Part shown: positions 16,290-25,600 of the stretch, one piece after another
Layout of the letters: each line of letters opens with the position of its first letter
How positions within the stretch are numbered: position 1 is the first letter of the stretch
From: DASZFV01 sp035549075
GTDB taxonomy: Bacteria > Myxococcota_A > Polyangia > Fen-1088
Length of the DNA: 64,000 nt
Direction of reading: 5' to 3'
NCBI GenBank assembly: GCA_035549075.1
Contig: DASZRT010000009.1
Span: forward strand, 186,001-250,000
Notes under the pieces: generated by a model
Database searches by the model: none
Told to the model about the DNA's origin: nothing
The model's input: only the letters and a program-made list of their open reading frames with translations
Translations under genes and position numbers: made by a program

Positions 16290-16762
16290 ACCGCGCGCGG
16301 CTCGTCTTGTTGGTGGCGCTCACGGGCGTGGCGGGCGCGCTCGGCGGTCTCACGTCGTGCGAGACGATCGATCTCGGTCCGCCGCCGGCCGACGTCAACG
16401 CCTGCCGGCCCAGCGAACAATTTTTCGTCGACGAGATCTGGCCCAATGTCTTGGCGGCCGACTACGGCGGCAAGCACTGCTACGACTCGAAGTGCCACGA
16501 CCCCGGCAGCGGCCGCCGCCCGACGTTCATCGGCAACCCGCAGCCGCCGCTGACGCCGGGCCAGGCCATCCCGCAGCCGCTGCCCGACGACTGGGCGCAG
16601 AACTACCGCAACGCCGCCGAGGAGATGAACTGCGCCGACGTCGGCGCGAGCCCGCTCATCGACTTCGCCGAGGGCCAGATGAGCCACCCGGGCGGCGCGC
16701 TCTTCAAGAACACCGACCCGCAGGAGACGAAGCTGCGCATGTGGGTGACGGTGACGCCGTGA
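16286..16762 (+). CDS. lipoprotein with a CX4CH (cytochrome-like) motif
   Basis: TTG start at 16286 overlaps the previous stop; 158 aa. Lipobox GGLTSC with Cys near 25. The segment FFVDEIWPNVLAAD...HCYDSKCHD has the look of a c-type cytochrome domain of the planctomycete type, but the haem motif is CX4CH rather than CXXCH. The lipoprotein at 22665-25682 contains the same kind of segment (FQNDIWPYLQQN then CTYSTCH). C-terminal part: P-rich loop then GQMSHPGGALFKN, with a possible distal His or Met. Haem binding is inference; loss of haem with retention of the fold is equally possible. Not part of the classical glt/nfs gene set. Confidence 0.6.
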   Translation: MNRARLVLLVALTGVAGALGGLTSCETIDLGPPPADVNACRPSEQFFVDEIWPNVLAADYGGKHCYDSKCHDPGSGRRPTFIGNPQPPLTPGQAIPQPLPDDWAQNYRNAAEEMNCADVGASPLIDFAEGQMSHPGGALFKNTDPQETKLRMWVTVTP

Positions 16763-17538
16763 GAGGCGCGCGTCTCACGGCGTGCGCGGCGCTCGCGGCC
16801 GTCGTGTGCGCGGCGCCGTCTGTCGCGCGCGCCGACGACGAGGCGCTCGTGCGCGTCATCGCCGAGCAGGCGCAGGTGCACACGGGCCCCGGGTTCGGCT
16901 ACCGCGTGGTCTACCTCGCGAACCGCGACGAGGTCCTTCCCGCGATCGGCCGCGCGACCAACGACCACTGGTACCGCGTGCGCCTGCCCGACGGCACCTA
17001 CGGCTGGATCCTCGGCGACGAGGTCTTCCCGCTCGACGTCGACACGAGCGAGGCCCACCGCGGGCCGTCGATCTGGAAGCGCATGGGCGACGCCGTCTTC
17101 TCGCCCTCGCCGCTCGTCGAGCGCACCGTGGGCTTCGCCTTCTCGGCGGGGATCCTCGGCGGCGATGGCATGTTCATGTTCCGCCCCAGCGTGCTGCTGG
17201 CGCCGCACCTCGCGGCCGAGGGCTTCGTGGGCGAGACCGTCGGCGATCAGGTCGACGTGCGCTACGTCGGCGCCGGCCTCAACTCGAACTTCTTCCCGTC
17301 GTCGCCCGTGACGCCCTTCGCGGGCTTCGCCGCGGGCGGCGCGCTCGGCCGCAAGAAGGCCGACCAGTTCTCGGTGAAGACGGCGGACTACTGGACGATG
17401 AACGTGGGCGGCGGCCTGCTCATCACGCTGAAGAAGCGCCTCACGATCCGCGGCGACGTGCGCCACTACGTCATCTTCGACGCCAACCACATCCAACGAA
17501 TCGAAGAATACTCGGGGGCTCTCTGTGTCTATTTCTAA
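16759..17538 (+). CDS. SH3b-domain plus outer-membrane-barrel protein
   Basis: GTG start at 16759 (GTGA overlap); 259 aa. Signal peptide (RLTACAALAAVVCAAPSVARA). Residues about 27-85 are a bacterial SH3 domain (VRVIAEQAQVHTGPGFGYRV, HWYRVRLPDGTYGWILGDEV). Residues about 115-259 form a barrel-like domain (VGFAFSAGILGGDGMFMFRP, APHLAAEGFVGETVGDQVDV, LTIRGDVRHYVIFDANH). An SH3b domain on an outer-membrane barrel suggests contact with peptidoglycan or with a periplasmic partner. Part of the extension that follows the core glt/nfs-like genes. Confidence 0.72.
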   Translation: MRGARLTACAALAAVVCAAPSVARADDEALVRVIAEQAQVHTGPGFGYRVVYLANRDEVLPAIGRATNDHWYRVRLPDGTYGWILGDEVFPLDVDTSEAHRGPSIWKRMGDAVFSPSPLVERTVGFAFSAGILGGDGMFMFRPSVLLAPHLAAEGFVGETVGDQVDVRYVGAGLNSNFFPSSPVTPFAGFAAGGALGRKKADQFSVKTADYWTMNVGGGLLITLKKRLTIRGDVRHYVIFDANHIQRIEEYSGALCVYF

Positions 17539-17758
17539 TTCTCTGCGGGTTTTGGCGATCGCGATCGCCATCGCGTCGGGCGGGTGCGCGACGGCGAAGT
17601 GGACCGTGAAGCCGCACCAGCGCGAGCTGCTCGCCGACCGCATCATGCAGCCCGACGGCGACGCGCAGGAGACGGCCGCCGACGACCACGTGCTGTCGAA
17701 CCGCGAGGGCGCGATCGGCGGTAGCGGCACCTCGGGCGGGGGGTGCGGTTGCAACTGA
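17525..17758 (+). CDS. DUF4266-type small lipoprotein
   Basis: 77 aa from GTG 17525, overlapping the previous gene by 14 bp. Lipobox AIASGGC. The body and end match the DUF4266 pattern: ADRIMQPDGDAQETAADDHV, then REGAIGGSGTSGGGCGCN, with a Gly/Cys-rich terminal tail. In many proteobacteria and Bacteroidota this protein is encoded beside a DUF3570 protein, as here. Role unknown; the CxC tail could be redox-active or bind metal (inference). Confidence 0.8.
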   Translation: MSISNSLRVLAIAIAIASGGCATAKWTVKPHQRELLADRIMQPDGDAQETAADDHVLSNREGAIGGSGTSGGGCGCN

Positions 17759-18981
17759 GGTCCCTGCTCGGCGCCGCCGTCGTCGCGGCGGCGACGGTCT
17801 TGCCCGCGGCGCCCGCGCGCGCGACGCAGGACGCGTCGGCGCGCGTGACCGTGTTCAAGGAGCCGTCGCGCGACAACGAGGGCGTGACCGTGACGCACCC
17901 GCAGCTCGACGTCGGCACGACGCTGGGCCCCGAGTTCCACCTCGGCGTCGGTTACGAGGTCGACATCGTCTCGGGCGCGACGCCCAAGGTCTTCCAGCCG
18001 CGCCCCGGCCCGCTCAACGTCGACGCCGTCTCGAGCGCGACGAAGTTCTCCGACGTGCGCCACCAGTTCCACGGCGCCCTCTCCTACGATCGCCCCACGT
18101 CGTCGGTCTCGCTCGGCGGCTCGTACGGCTTCGAGAGCGACTACAAGTCCCTCGCCGTCACGGGCGGCACGCGCAGCGACCTGCTCGACCACAACTTCAC
18201 CGTCGCCCTCTCGTACACGCACAACTTCGACGAGGTGTGCGACGCCAACAACGCCGGCCTCGGCGATCAGCCGCTCAAGCTCAAGGCGCTCACGAGCTCG
18301 AGCCACTGCTTCACGTCGCAGACCGACGTCGCGACCCACCGGGTGCACATCGACACCTTCCAGCCGTCGATCAGCTGGACGACGACGCCCAAGCTGCTGC
18401 TGCAGCTCGGCAGCACGGTGCAGATCCTCGATGGCTTCCAGTCGAACCCATACCGCAGCGTCGCGCTCGGGCAGGAGAACAACATCCCGCAAGAGCGCCT
18501 GCCGCAGTTCCGCGAGCGCTACGCCGTCTACCTGCGCGCGCTCTACGCCGTACCCGCCGCGCGCGGCTCGATGCACGGCATGGTGCGCGGCTACTCCGAC
18601 AGCTGGGCCGTCCAGTCGGTCACGGGCGAGGTGCTGCTCAACAAGTACTTCGGCAACGCGCTCCTGCTGACGTTGCGCGGCCGCTACCACCTGCAGAGCG
18701 GCGCCAGCTTCTACCGCGACGCCGTCGGCTACCGAAACCTCGGCCCCAACGGCCAGTACTGGACCGGCGACCGCGAGCTCTCACCGATGAGCAACTACCT
18801 CACGGGCGCGAAGCTCGCGCTCTTCAAGCGCCCCGAGCAAGAGCGCTCGTCGTGGTACGTCGACATGGAGCTCGACCTCAAGTACGAGCTCCTCATCTAC
18901 CACCTCGAGTCCGCCGACGCCCCCAACGCCGACCGCAAGAACGCCCACATCATCCAAGCGGCGTTCTCACTGCGGTTCTGA
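17743..18981 (+). CDS. DUF3570-type outer membrane barrel protein
   Basis: 412 aa, GTG start at 17743 inside the end of the DUF4266 gene. Signal peptide (LLGAAVVAAATVLPAAPARA). The mature protein consists of long amphipathic strands: DASARVTVFKEPSRDNEGVT, HLGVGYEVDIVSGATP, YGFESDYKSLAVTGGTRSDL, and the end IIQAAFSLRF with terminal Phe. Size, pairing with DUF4266 and motif order fit the DUF3570 family, whose members are predicted outer-membrane barrels of unknown function often found near thioredoxin-like and FMN-transferase (ApbE) genes. Neither of those partners is here. Last gene of the operon; convergent with the next gene 3 bp away. Confidence 0.8.
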   Translation: MRLQLRSLLGAAVVAAATVLPAAPARATQDASARVTVFKEPSRDNEGVTVTHPQLDVGTTLGPEFHLGVGYEVDIVSGATPKVFQPRPGPLNVDAVSSATKFSDVRHQFHGALSYDRPTSSVSLGGSYGFESDYKSLAVTGGTRSDLLDHNFTVALSYTHNFDEVCDANNAGLGDQPLKLKALTSSSHCFTSQTDVATHRVHIDTFQPSISWTTTPKLLLQLGSTVQILDGFQSNPYRSVALGQENNIPQERLPQFRERYAVYLRALYAVPAARGSMHGMVRGYSDSWAVQSVTGEVLLNKYFGNALLLTLRGRYHLQSGASFYRDAVGYRNLGPNGQYWTGDRELSPMSNYLTGAKLALFKRPEQERSSWYVDMELDLKYELLIYHLESADAPNADRKNAHIIQAAFSLRF

Positions 18982-18984
18982 ACG

Positions 18985-21900
18985 TCAGTATGTGAAGCCG
19001 CCGCCGAACTGGGGGAGCACGGCATAGCAGGTGGCGAAGGCGCCGCTGATCGGGCCCCACGTGCTGCCGTGCCAGGCGAAGTCCCCGAAGTCGGAGATGA
19101 TCACGCTGCCCGGCGCGCTCGCCGTCGAGTCGAACTTGTAGCCGAGGTAGCCCGTCGGGTAGCAGATGCTGTCGTCGCCTTCGCCGCCCTCTTGGAACGG
19201 GGTCATTTGCGTGTTGCTGTTGAGCGAGAGCGAGTTCTCCATCAGCGACTGCGTGTAGTAGGTCCAGCCGAACGCCGCGAGGTTTCTCGTGTAGGCCGTG
19301 AGCCCGAAGTCCACGCACGACGTGCTGACGCCGTCGCCCGCGACCGAGCTCGACTCGTGCAGCACCCAGTTGCTCGTCGTGTTGGCGAAGTCGCCCGTGA
19401 ACACGTGGGTCTCGCCCGGCCACGACAGCACGACGTTGCGGCCGCTGCCGCTCGCCGGGAACGGGCCCGTGAAGCCGGAGATCTGGCACATGTCCCAGTT
19501 GTTGCCCGCGAGCGTCGTCGTCGTCGCGTTGTTGGTCCACGACGTCGTCCACACCCAGCCGTCGCCCGGCACCTGCTTGCCGAGGAAGTTCACGTCGCTG
19601 CCCAGCAGTGCGCCCGCGGGCGGCGCGTCGTCGACCCACACGATCTGCGTGCCGCCGCCGTGGACCAGGTAGTACACGTCGTCCCAATACGCCGAGCCGC
19701 CGAAGAGCGTGAAGGCCATGCCGCTCACCTGCTTGCCCGTGAGGCCGACCTGCGAGGCCGTCACGCCGATCTGCTGCCACGAGCCCGCCGACGGCACCTT
19801 CGTCGACACCTGCGTGCGCGAGACGGTGCCGTTCGTGCCCCAGTTGATGTCGTTCGCGCCCCAGTAACCGCGGTGCTCCCAGCTGCCGGTCGTGTCGAAG
19901 AACTGCAGCATGACCTCGGCGGGCACGTCGGTCTTCGGGAGGTAGACCCACACGAGGATCTTGTCGTCGGCGTTGAACGTGCCCGACGCGGGCAGCGGCG
20001 AGCCGCCGTAGAAGTAGTGCTGGTGCTCGCCCGCGAAGCTGCCCGACTTCTGCGCCGCGCGGCCGAGCTTGGGCGCCGGCGCCGGGTCCGGCAGCGACGT
20101 CGTGTTCCAGCTCGTGCCGGGTGCGGCGCCCGACGTGTAGACGCTGCCGGGCGTGACCTGGCCGTAGGCGCCGTTGACGCCGTTGCTGTTGAGATCCGAC
20201 CACGGCAGGCACGTCGCGCCGATGAAGCCCGACTGGGTGAACGTCGGCGCCGTGCCGCCGACGGAGAACGCCTTGCCGCCGTAATAGAGGATCCCGTTGA
20301 CGACGACGGGCGACTGCTTGCCCGCGAGCGCGACGCCGTTGTGCGCGCCCGACGCCGGCCACACCTGGGCGCCCGTCGTCGCGTTGCGCGCGATGAGGTC
20401 ATTGCCGTCGTGATAGAAGGCCACGCCGTTCACGATGAAGGCGCCGCTCATCTTCGCGCCGCCCGCCTGCGTCCACTTCTGGGTGAGCACGGGGCTGCCG
20501 CTGCCGTCGGCGGTGATTTGGTAGGCGGTCATGAGCTGCGAGTTTCGGCCCGGGACGAACACCCACGTCGAGCCGTCGGCGGGGTTGATCCACGTCGCGA
20601 GCGACGACGTCACGTAGTTGTTGTTCGTCGCCGCCGACCCGAGCGGCAACTGAGCCGATTTGATCTCGCCGCCCGTCTTCCCCGGCGCGCTCTGTCCGCT
20701 CATGTTGTCGAGGTTCACGAGGCGCACGTACCCGTCCTTGCCGCTCAGGAACGCGAGGTGCGGGTATTTCGTGCCGTTGTTCGCGAGCACGAGGACGTTC
20801 GTGCTGCCGAGATCCAGATCGTCCCAACCCGACGCCGCGCTCGGCGTGTAGCTGTCGACGGGCCCGTTGTTGGCGCCCGAGCCGTCGGCGTTGAGCGCGT
20901 AGAGCGTGTCGGGCCAACGGTGGTTCGCCACGTCGAGGTGCAGGTTGGCGCCGCCGGCCCAGAACCCGTTGCCGCTGGGCGCGATCACGTGCTGCGTCCC
21001 CGGATCGAAGACGAAGCCGCCGCGCGCCCACAGCCCGGCGCCCTCGAGCTTGGTCGTGACGCCTGCATTGTTGCCCGTGCACGCGCCCGCCGCGAGGTGG
21101 CCCGAGAGGTGGCTGCACATGCCGTTGAACACCTTTTGCGCGTTCGAGTGGACGTTGATCGACGTGAGCGCGCCCTGGTAGTCGGACGAATCCGTCTGCG
21201 TGCCGCTCGTGCCGACGTAGAGGAACGTGCCGAGGTTCGTCTCACCGAGCGTGAGCGCCGTCGTCACCATCTCCTGATCGGGCTTCGCGCTGACGGTCTG
21301 CGGCCACGACGAGAGCGTCGAAGAGCAAATCGAGCAGTGCTCGTTGCCGGTGCCGACGTCGTACATGTGGACGTTGCCGTCGCGTCCGATGCCGTAGATG
21401 ACGCTGCGGCTCGGATCGATCGCCGGCGTCGAGTGGCTCTGCCGCGTGCCCGTCGCCGCGCCCTGGTTCTGCCAGATCGTCGCGCCCGTCTTCGCGTCGA
21501 AGGCGATCAGGTTGCCGCCCGCGTTCGAGATGAAGCCCAGGTTGCGATTGCCGCTCGGGGTCGAGACGTTCGACAGGAAGACGGGCGACGTCTCGTAGCT
21601 GCCCGGCCCCGCCCAGCCCGACAGGGGCGCGAGCTGGCCGACCGTCGAGAGCGTCACGAGCGCCTCGTACGGGTTGTTGCCCGCGTGGGTCGAGTCGCCG
21701 CCGAACTGCATCCAGTCGATGGGGCCGTTGAGCTTGCCCGTGAGCACGTAGTTGTTCTGCGCGTCGAGCGTCATGTAGGCCGTGTCCGAGCCTCCGCCCG
21801 CGACGCGAATGCCGCCCGTGAAGTCCGACGTCGACGTCACGAAGCAGTAGCCGTCGTCGTAGTTCCACATCGTCGTGGTGTACGGCGGGATGGGGAGCTG

Positions 21901-22053
21901 CCCGAGGCCGTAGTTGCCCGAGATCGGATCGTGGTAGCTGAACCACGAGAAGTTTTGCGAGCTCGAGTACGCGCGGGCGTCAGAGCGCGCGAGCAACACG
22001 GCGAGCCCGAGCGCGAGGGCCGCGAAAGAGCGGTTCTTGGTCGTCGACGTCAT
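18985..22053 (-). CDS. secreted PQQ-type beta-propeller protein with C-terminal jelly-roll-like module
   Basis: 1022 aa with a signal peptide (FAALALGLAVLLARSDARA). Residues about 100-620 contain PQQ-like propeller blades (NLIAFDAKTGATIWQNQGAA, VYGIGRDGNVHMYDVGTGN, NLDNMSGQS, DLIARNATTGAQVWPASG). There is no dehydrogenase active-site Asp/Glu set that I can recognise, so it is probably a structural or binding propeller. Residues about 680-860 look like a carbohydrate-binding jelly roll (GSWQQIGVTASQVGLTGKQV, then SGMAFTLFGGSAYWDDVYYL). Exported surface protein of unknown ligand. It stands alone, between the operon's end and a receiver gene. Confidence 0.75.
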   Translation of the reverse strand: MTSTTKNRSFAALALGLAVLLARSDARAYSSSQNFSWFSYHDPISGNYGLGQLPIPPYTTTMWNYDDGYCFVTSTSDFTGGIRVAGGGSDTAYMTLDAQNNYVLTGKLNGPIDWMQFGGDSTHAGNNPYEALVTLSTVGQLAPLSGWAGPGSYETSPVFLSNVSTPSGNRNLGFISNAGGNLIAFDAKTGATIWQNQGAATGTRQSHSTPAIDPSRSVIYGIGRDGNVHMYDVGTGNEHCSICSSTLSSWPQTVSAKPDQEMVTTALTLGETNLGTFLYVGTSGTQTDSSDYQGALTSINVHSNAQKVFNGMCSHLSGHLAAGACTGNNAGVTTKLEGAGLWARGGFVFDPGTQHVIAPSGNGFWAGGANLHLDVANHRWPDTLYALNADGSGANNGPVDSYTPSAASGWDDLDLGSTNVLVLANNGTKYPHLAFLSGKDGYVRLVNLDNMSGQSAPGKTGGEIKSAQLPLGSAATNNNYVTSSLATWINPADGSTWVFVPGRNSQLMTAYQITADGSGSPVLTQKWTQAGGAKMSGAFIVNGVAFYHDGNDLIARNATTGAQVWPASGAHNGVALAGKQSPVVVNGILYYGGKAFSVGGTAPTFTQSGFIGATCLPWSDLNSNGVNGAYGQVTPGSVYTSGAAPGTSWNTTSLPDPAPAPKLGRAAQKSGSFAGEHQHYFYGGSPLPASGTFNADDKILVWVYLPKTDVPAEVMLQFFDTTGSWEHRGYWGANDINWGTNGTVSRTQVSTKVPSAGSWQQIGVTASQVGLTGKQVSGMAFTLFGGSAYWDDVYYLVHGGGTQIVWVDDAPPAGALLGSDVNFLGKQVPGDGWVWTTSWTNNATTTTLAGNNWDMCQISGFTGPFPASGSGRNVVLSWPGETHVFTGDFANTTSNWVLHESSSVAGDGVSTSCVDFGLTAYTRNLAAFGWTYYTQSLMENSLSLNSNTQMTPFQEGGEGDDSICYPTGYLGYKFDSTASAPGSVIISDFGDFAWHGSTWGPISGAFATCYAVLPQFGGGFTY

Positions 22054-22117
22054 GGGCGACGACGCTAGTCGTAGTCACGCCACACCGGAATGCGACCAGA
22101 TGTCGCGACCGTGCAGA

Positions 22118-22522
22118 TCAGGGCGCGAGCGAGGGTGCGGCAAAAAGTGCCCGCACCGCCTCGGTGAAGCCCGAAAGCGACGGCTTGAAGAAGACGGGCG
22201 CGTCGAGCGAGACCGACAACATCGTGTCGTTCGTCGACGTCACGGCCATGCAGGGGATGTTGCGATGCGGGCTGCGGCGCAGGAGGCGGAAGAACTTCCC
22301 GCCCGCGCCCGACTGCATGTCGAGGTCGACGACGACGATGCCAGGGCGCTCGGCCAGCAACACCGTGCCGGCCTCGGCGTCGGTGAGCACGCAGCGCACG
22401 CCGTAGCCTTCTTCGATCGCCATCTCGAGCAGCATGTCGCGCAGCTCGACGTCATCCGTGACGGCGAGGAGCGCCGCGGGGGAAGGCTGGGGGGTGTTGT
22501 TTGCGATCCGGGGCGTCGCCAT
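22118..22522 (-). CDS. stand-alone response-regulator receiver protein
   Basis: I start at ATG 22522 (MATPRIANN), giving 134 aa; an upstream GTG at 22561 is possible. A CheY-like domain fills the protein: an early acidic pair (TDDVELRDML), phospho-acceptor Asp in GIVVVDLDMQSGAGG, Thr in CMAVTSTND, and Lys in PVFFKPSLSG, so all key residues of a phosphorylatable receiver are present. No output domain. No histidine kinase next to it. It probably relays a signal from an unlinked kinase. Confidence 0.82.
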   Translation of the reverse strand: MATPRIANNTPQPSPAALLAVTDDVELRDMLLEMAIEEGYGVRCVLTDAEAGTVLLAERPGIVVVDLDMQSGAGGKFFRLLRRSPHRNIPCMAVTSTNDTMLSVSLDAPVFFKPSLSGFTEAVRALFAAPSLAP

Positions 22523-22664
22523 GGTCAACCGCTCGAGCACGACCTGACGAGTCTGCACCACGCGGTGTTTCGGACAGTTTTCGCACCGGCAAGGTCACCG
22601 TTAATTCTCTCTCGCGCGCGTAGGCTGATCGCCGTACCGCCGTACCTGTTTTTCTCGACAGGCG

Positions 22665-25600
22665 TTACTGGAGCGACGCAGGCGACAGGTCGTGCGAGGC
22701 GCTGGCCGAGGCGCTGGTGAGCGTGTCGGATTTGACCGCGACGTCGGTCTCCTGACCGCTGACGCTGCCGTGACAGCCCGCGCAGATGGCGTCGAACATG
22801 ACGCGCGACGCGCCCGGCGTGATGGCTTCGCCGCTCGTGACCTGGTGCTCCTCGCTCATCGTGAAGAGCGGCGTGTCGTTGGCGTCGACGACCTCGAGGA
22901 TGAGCGGCTTGTTCGCGGGCACGAAGACCTTGAGCGAGCCGTCGGACTGCAGCGGCGCCTTGCCGACGGCCTGGCGCGACGAGAAGACCTTCTCGGTGCC
23001 CGTGAGGGGTGCGCCGGGACCGGGCGGCGGCTGGTCGATGTAGACCTTGAGCGCCGCCGCGTCTTTGAAGCCCTCGACGTTGCGGCCGTGGCGCAGGTTG
23101 GCGCCCAGCAGCGTCGCGAGCAACGGGACGTCCGGGAAGTGCATCTGCCCGTTGCCGCTGGGCGCGCCGGCGCTGCCGCCGAAGACGAGCTGCGGCAGGT
23201 TCTGGAACAGCAGCGTCTCGGCGCGCTTGTAGCCGAGCGCGCCCTCGACGTACGACAGCGTCGGGTCGCTGACCAGCGGCCGCCGCGCGCCCGTCTTCTC
23301 GTTGACGGCGACCAGGTCGTACTTGGGGATCTGCGTCGTCGGGTCCGTCACGTTGGCGGCGTACGACGCGAGGATCTCGCCGTTCGGCAGCGAGAACGGC
23401 GAGCGGTAGACGCCCGTGCCCTTGGCGACCGTCGCGCCCTTGTCGACGTAGACCGCCGATTTCACGAAGGTGACGTCGGTCAGCGCGCGGTCCTCTTGGA
23501 ACGGGCCGATCGACCTGTTGAAGGTCGCGAGCGCGCCGCCCGCGCCCTTGGCCGTCGCGTCAGAGAGGACGACGAGGAAGTTGCGGTCGAGGCCCTCGCG
23601 GATCTCCGTGGCCTGCTGGTAGCCGATCGACGGGTACAGCTTCGTGTCGAAGGTCGTCGTCGACTGCGCGCGCTGCGCGAGCAGCGGGTGGTAGTCGGTG
23701 AGGTCCCAATTGATGCGGCGGCCCGACAGTTGATAGAAGTCCGGCGTCGCCTTCTCGGCCGTGAAGCTGACGCGCCCGTCCTGCATGAAGGCGGCGCCGA
23801 TCTCCGACGCCAGCAAGAACGTCATCTGCTGCGGGTTCGAGAAGTCGAGGTTCGCGCCCGACCGGAAGAGGTCGGCGTTGGGCAGGAACAGCTTGGGCGT
23901 CAGCGTGCCCGCGCGCGTCGACGAGAACACGACGCGCCCGTCGGGCGAGAACACGGGGTCGAAGTTGTGCACGCGCGCGCCGCCCACGAGGCGGCCGTTG
24001 TCGGTCGTCAGCTGCTTGCACGTGCCGCCCGCCACATCGAGCAGCCACAGGTCGAGGCCGCTCGTCGCGCCGGCGCGCGCCGCGAAGACCAGCTTCGTGC
24101 CGTCGTAGCTCCACTCGGGGCCGCGCACGTCGACGTCTTTCCCTGCGAGCCCCACGCACGGCGTGAGCGCGCTCTTCACGTTGGCGACCGACGTGACGAC
24201 GCCGTCGGCGCCGAGCGTCGCGTCGGCCAGCTTGAGATCGGCGCCGCCTTCGTACGTGTCGAACTGCAAGAGGTTGTCGCCGTTGGGCGGGCGCGAAACG
24301 AACGCGAGCGGCAGCGTGTCACCCGTCGCCATGGCTGACACCGACGCCGCGCGATCGGCGCGCTCGATGCGGTGCCACTCTTTCAGCACGCAGAAGGCGC
24401 GCGCCGTGTTGCCGTCTTGCGGGTCGTAGGGCAGCGTCGGGTCGTACTTCGCGCCCATCGTCGTCGACGGGAAGGTGTCGGGGCACGCGACGTCCGACGT
24501 CGTGCCCTCGTCTTCGAGGACGGCGCTGCCGCGGTGGGTGATGCCGACGCTCGAAGGCCCTAAAGCCAGGATCGTCTTCTTGACGGCCCTCGACTGTTTG
24601 ACGTCGACGGTGTCGAGCGCCATGAACTCGCCCACCGTCGCCTCGTAGTTGCGGCGCAGCGCGCCCTGCGACAGGAAGCCGAGCGCGCCGGGGCGCAGGC
24701 GGTAGTCATTGAAGCCGTCGGGGCTGTGGCAGCCCTCGAGCGCGCAGCCGCGCACGATGAGCTTCGGCATGACGTTCTGCTCGAAGAACACGCGCCCGTT
24801 CGACTTGGTCTCGGCGAACAGCGGGTGCGTCTGCGCGTAGCCCTGCACGTCGAGCGCCCACTGCCGCCACTTCGTCCAGGTCGCGTCGTCGCGCGACGTG
24901 AAGAACACGCCGCCCGTGTGGTTGATGCCGCCCTTGAGCGACGTGAGCGGCCGCATGAGGATCTCGCTGCCCTCGACGGCGTCGCCCATGGGCGCGACGA
25001 AGCTGGCGGCGACGGCGAAGTTGTAGAGCTGGCCCGCCGCCGTGTCGCCGCACGAGAGCGAGAAGTCGGCCTGCGGCGAGTAGTGGCAGGTGCTGTACGT
25101 GCAGTTCTGCTGCAGGTACGGCCAGATGTCGTTCTGGAACGTCGTGTAGGCCGTCGAGCTGGTGTCGACGGTGCCGAGCTTCACGTTCGCGGGCGGCGCC
25201 GACGTGCAGCCGCGGCCGACGCCCTGATCGGCCACCTCGGCCGGCAAGATGCCGTCGCGGTTCGCGCCCTGCTCGAGCCAGCGCTTGAGCTCGTAGAACG
25301 CGTCGGAGTTCGACGAGATCGGCTTGCCGCCCGCGTGGCGGATCTCGCTTTGGAAGTTGCGATCGCCGTAGGTGATCGTGACTTCCTTCTCGGGCACGGC
25401 CTTGAGCAGCAAGAGCGGCAGCGGGTAGACGCCGTACTTGCGGAGCACGTCGCGGCGCTTTTGCACGCCCTCGAACGACGTGAGGTCCAGGTTGCCGAGC
25501 GCGACGCCCGTCGCGGGATCGACCTTGTGGCAGGGCGAGGTGTTGTTGGTGCAGAAGCCGTTGAAGATGGGCTGGATGTGCTCCTCGTAGAAGTGCTGCT

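Noticed and set aside
19069..22068. A 999-codon open frame on the plus strand opposite the PQQ-type protein
   Set aside because: It is Arg/Ala/Val-rich antisense of a clear secreted propeller gene; high GC removes stops from the complementary frame.
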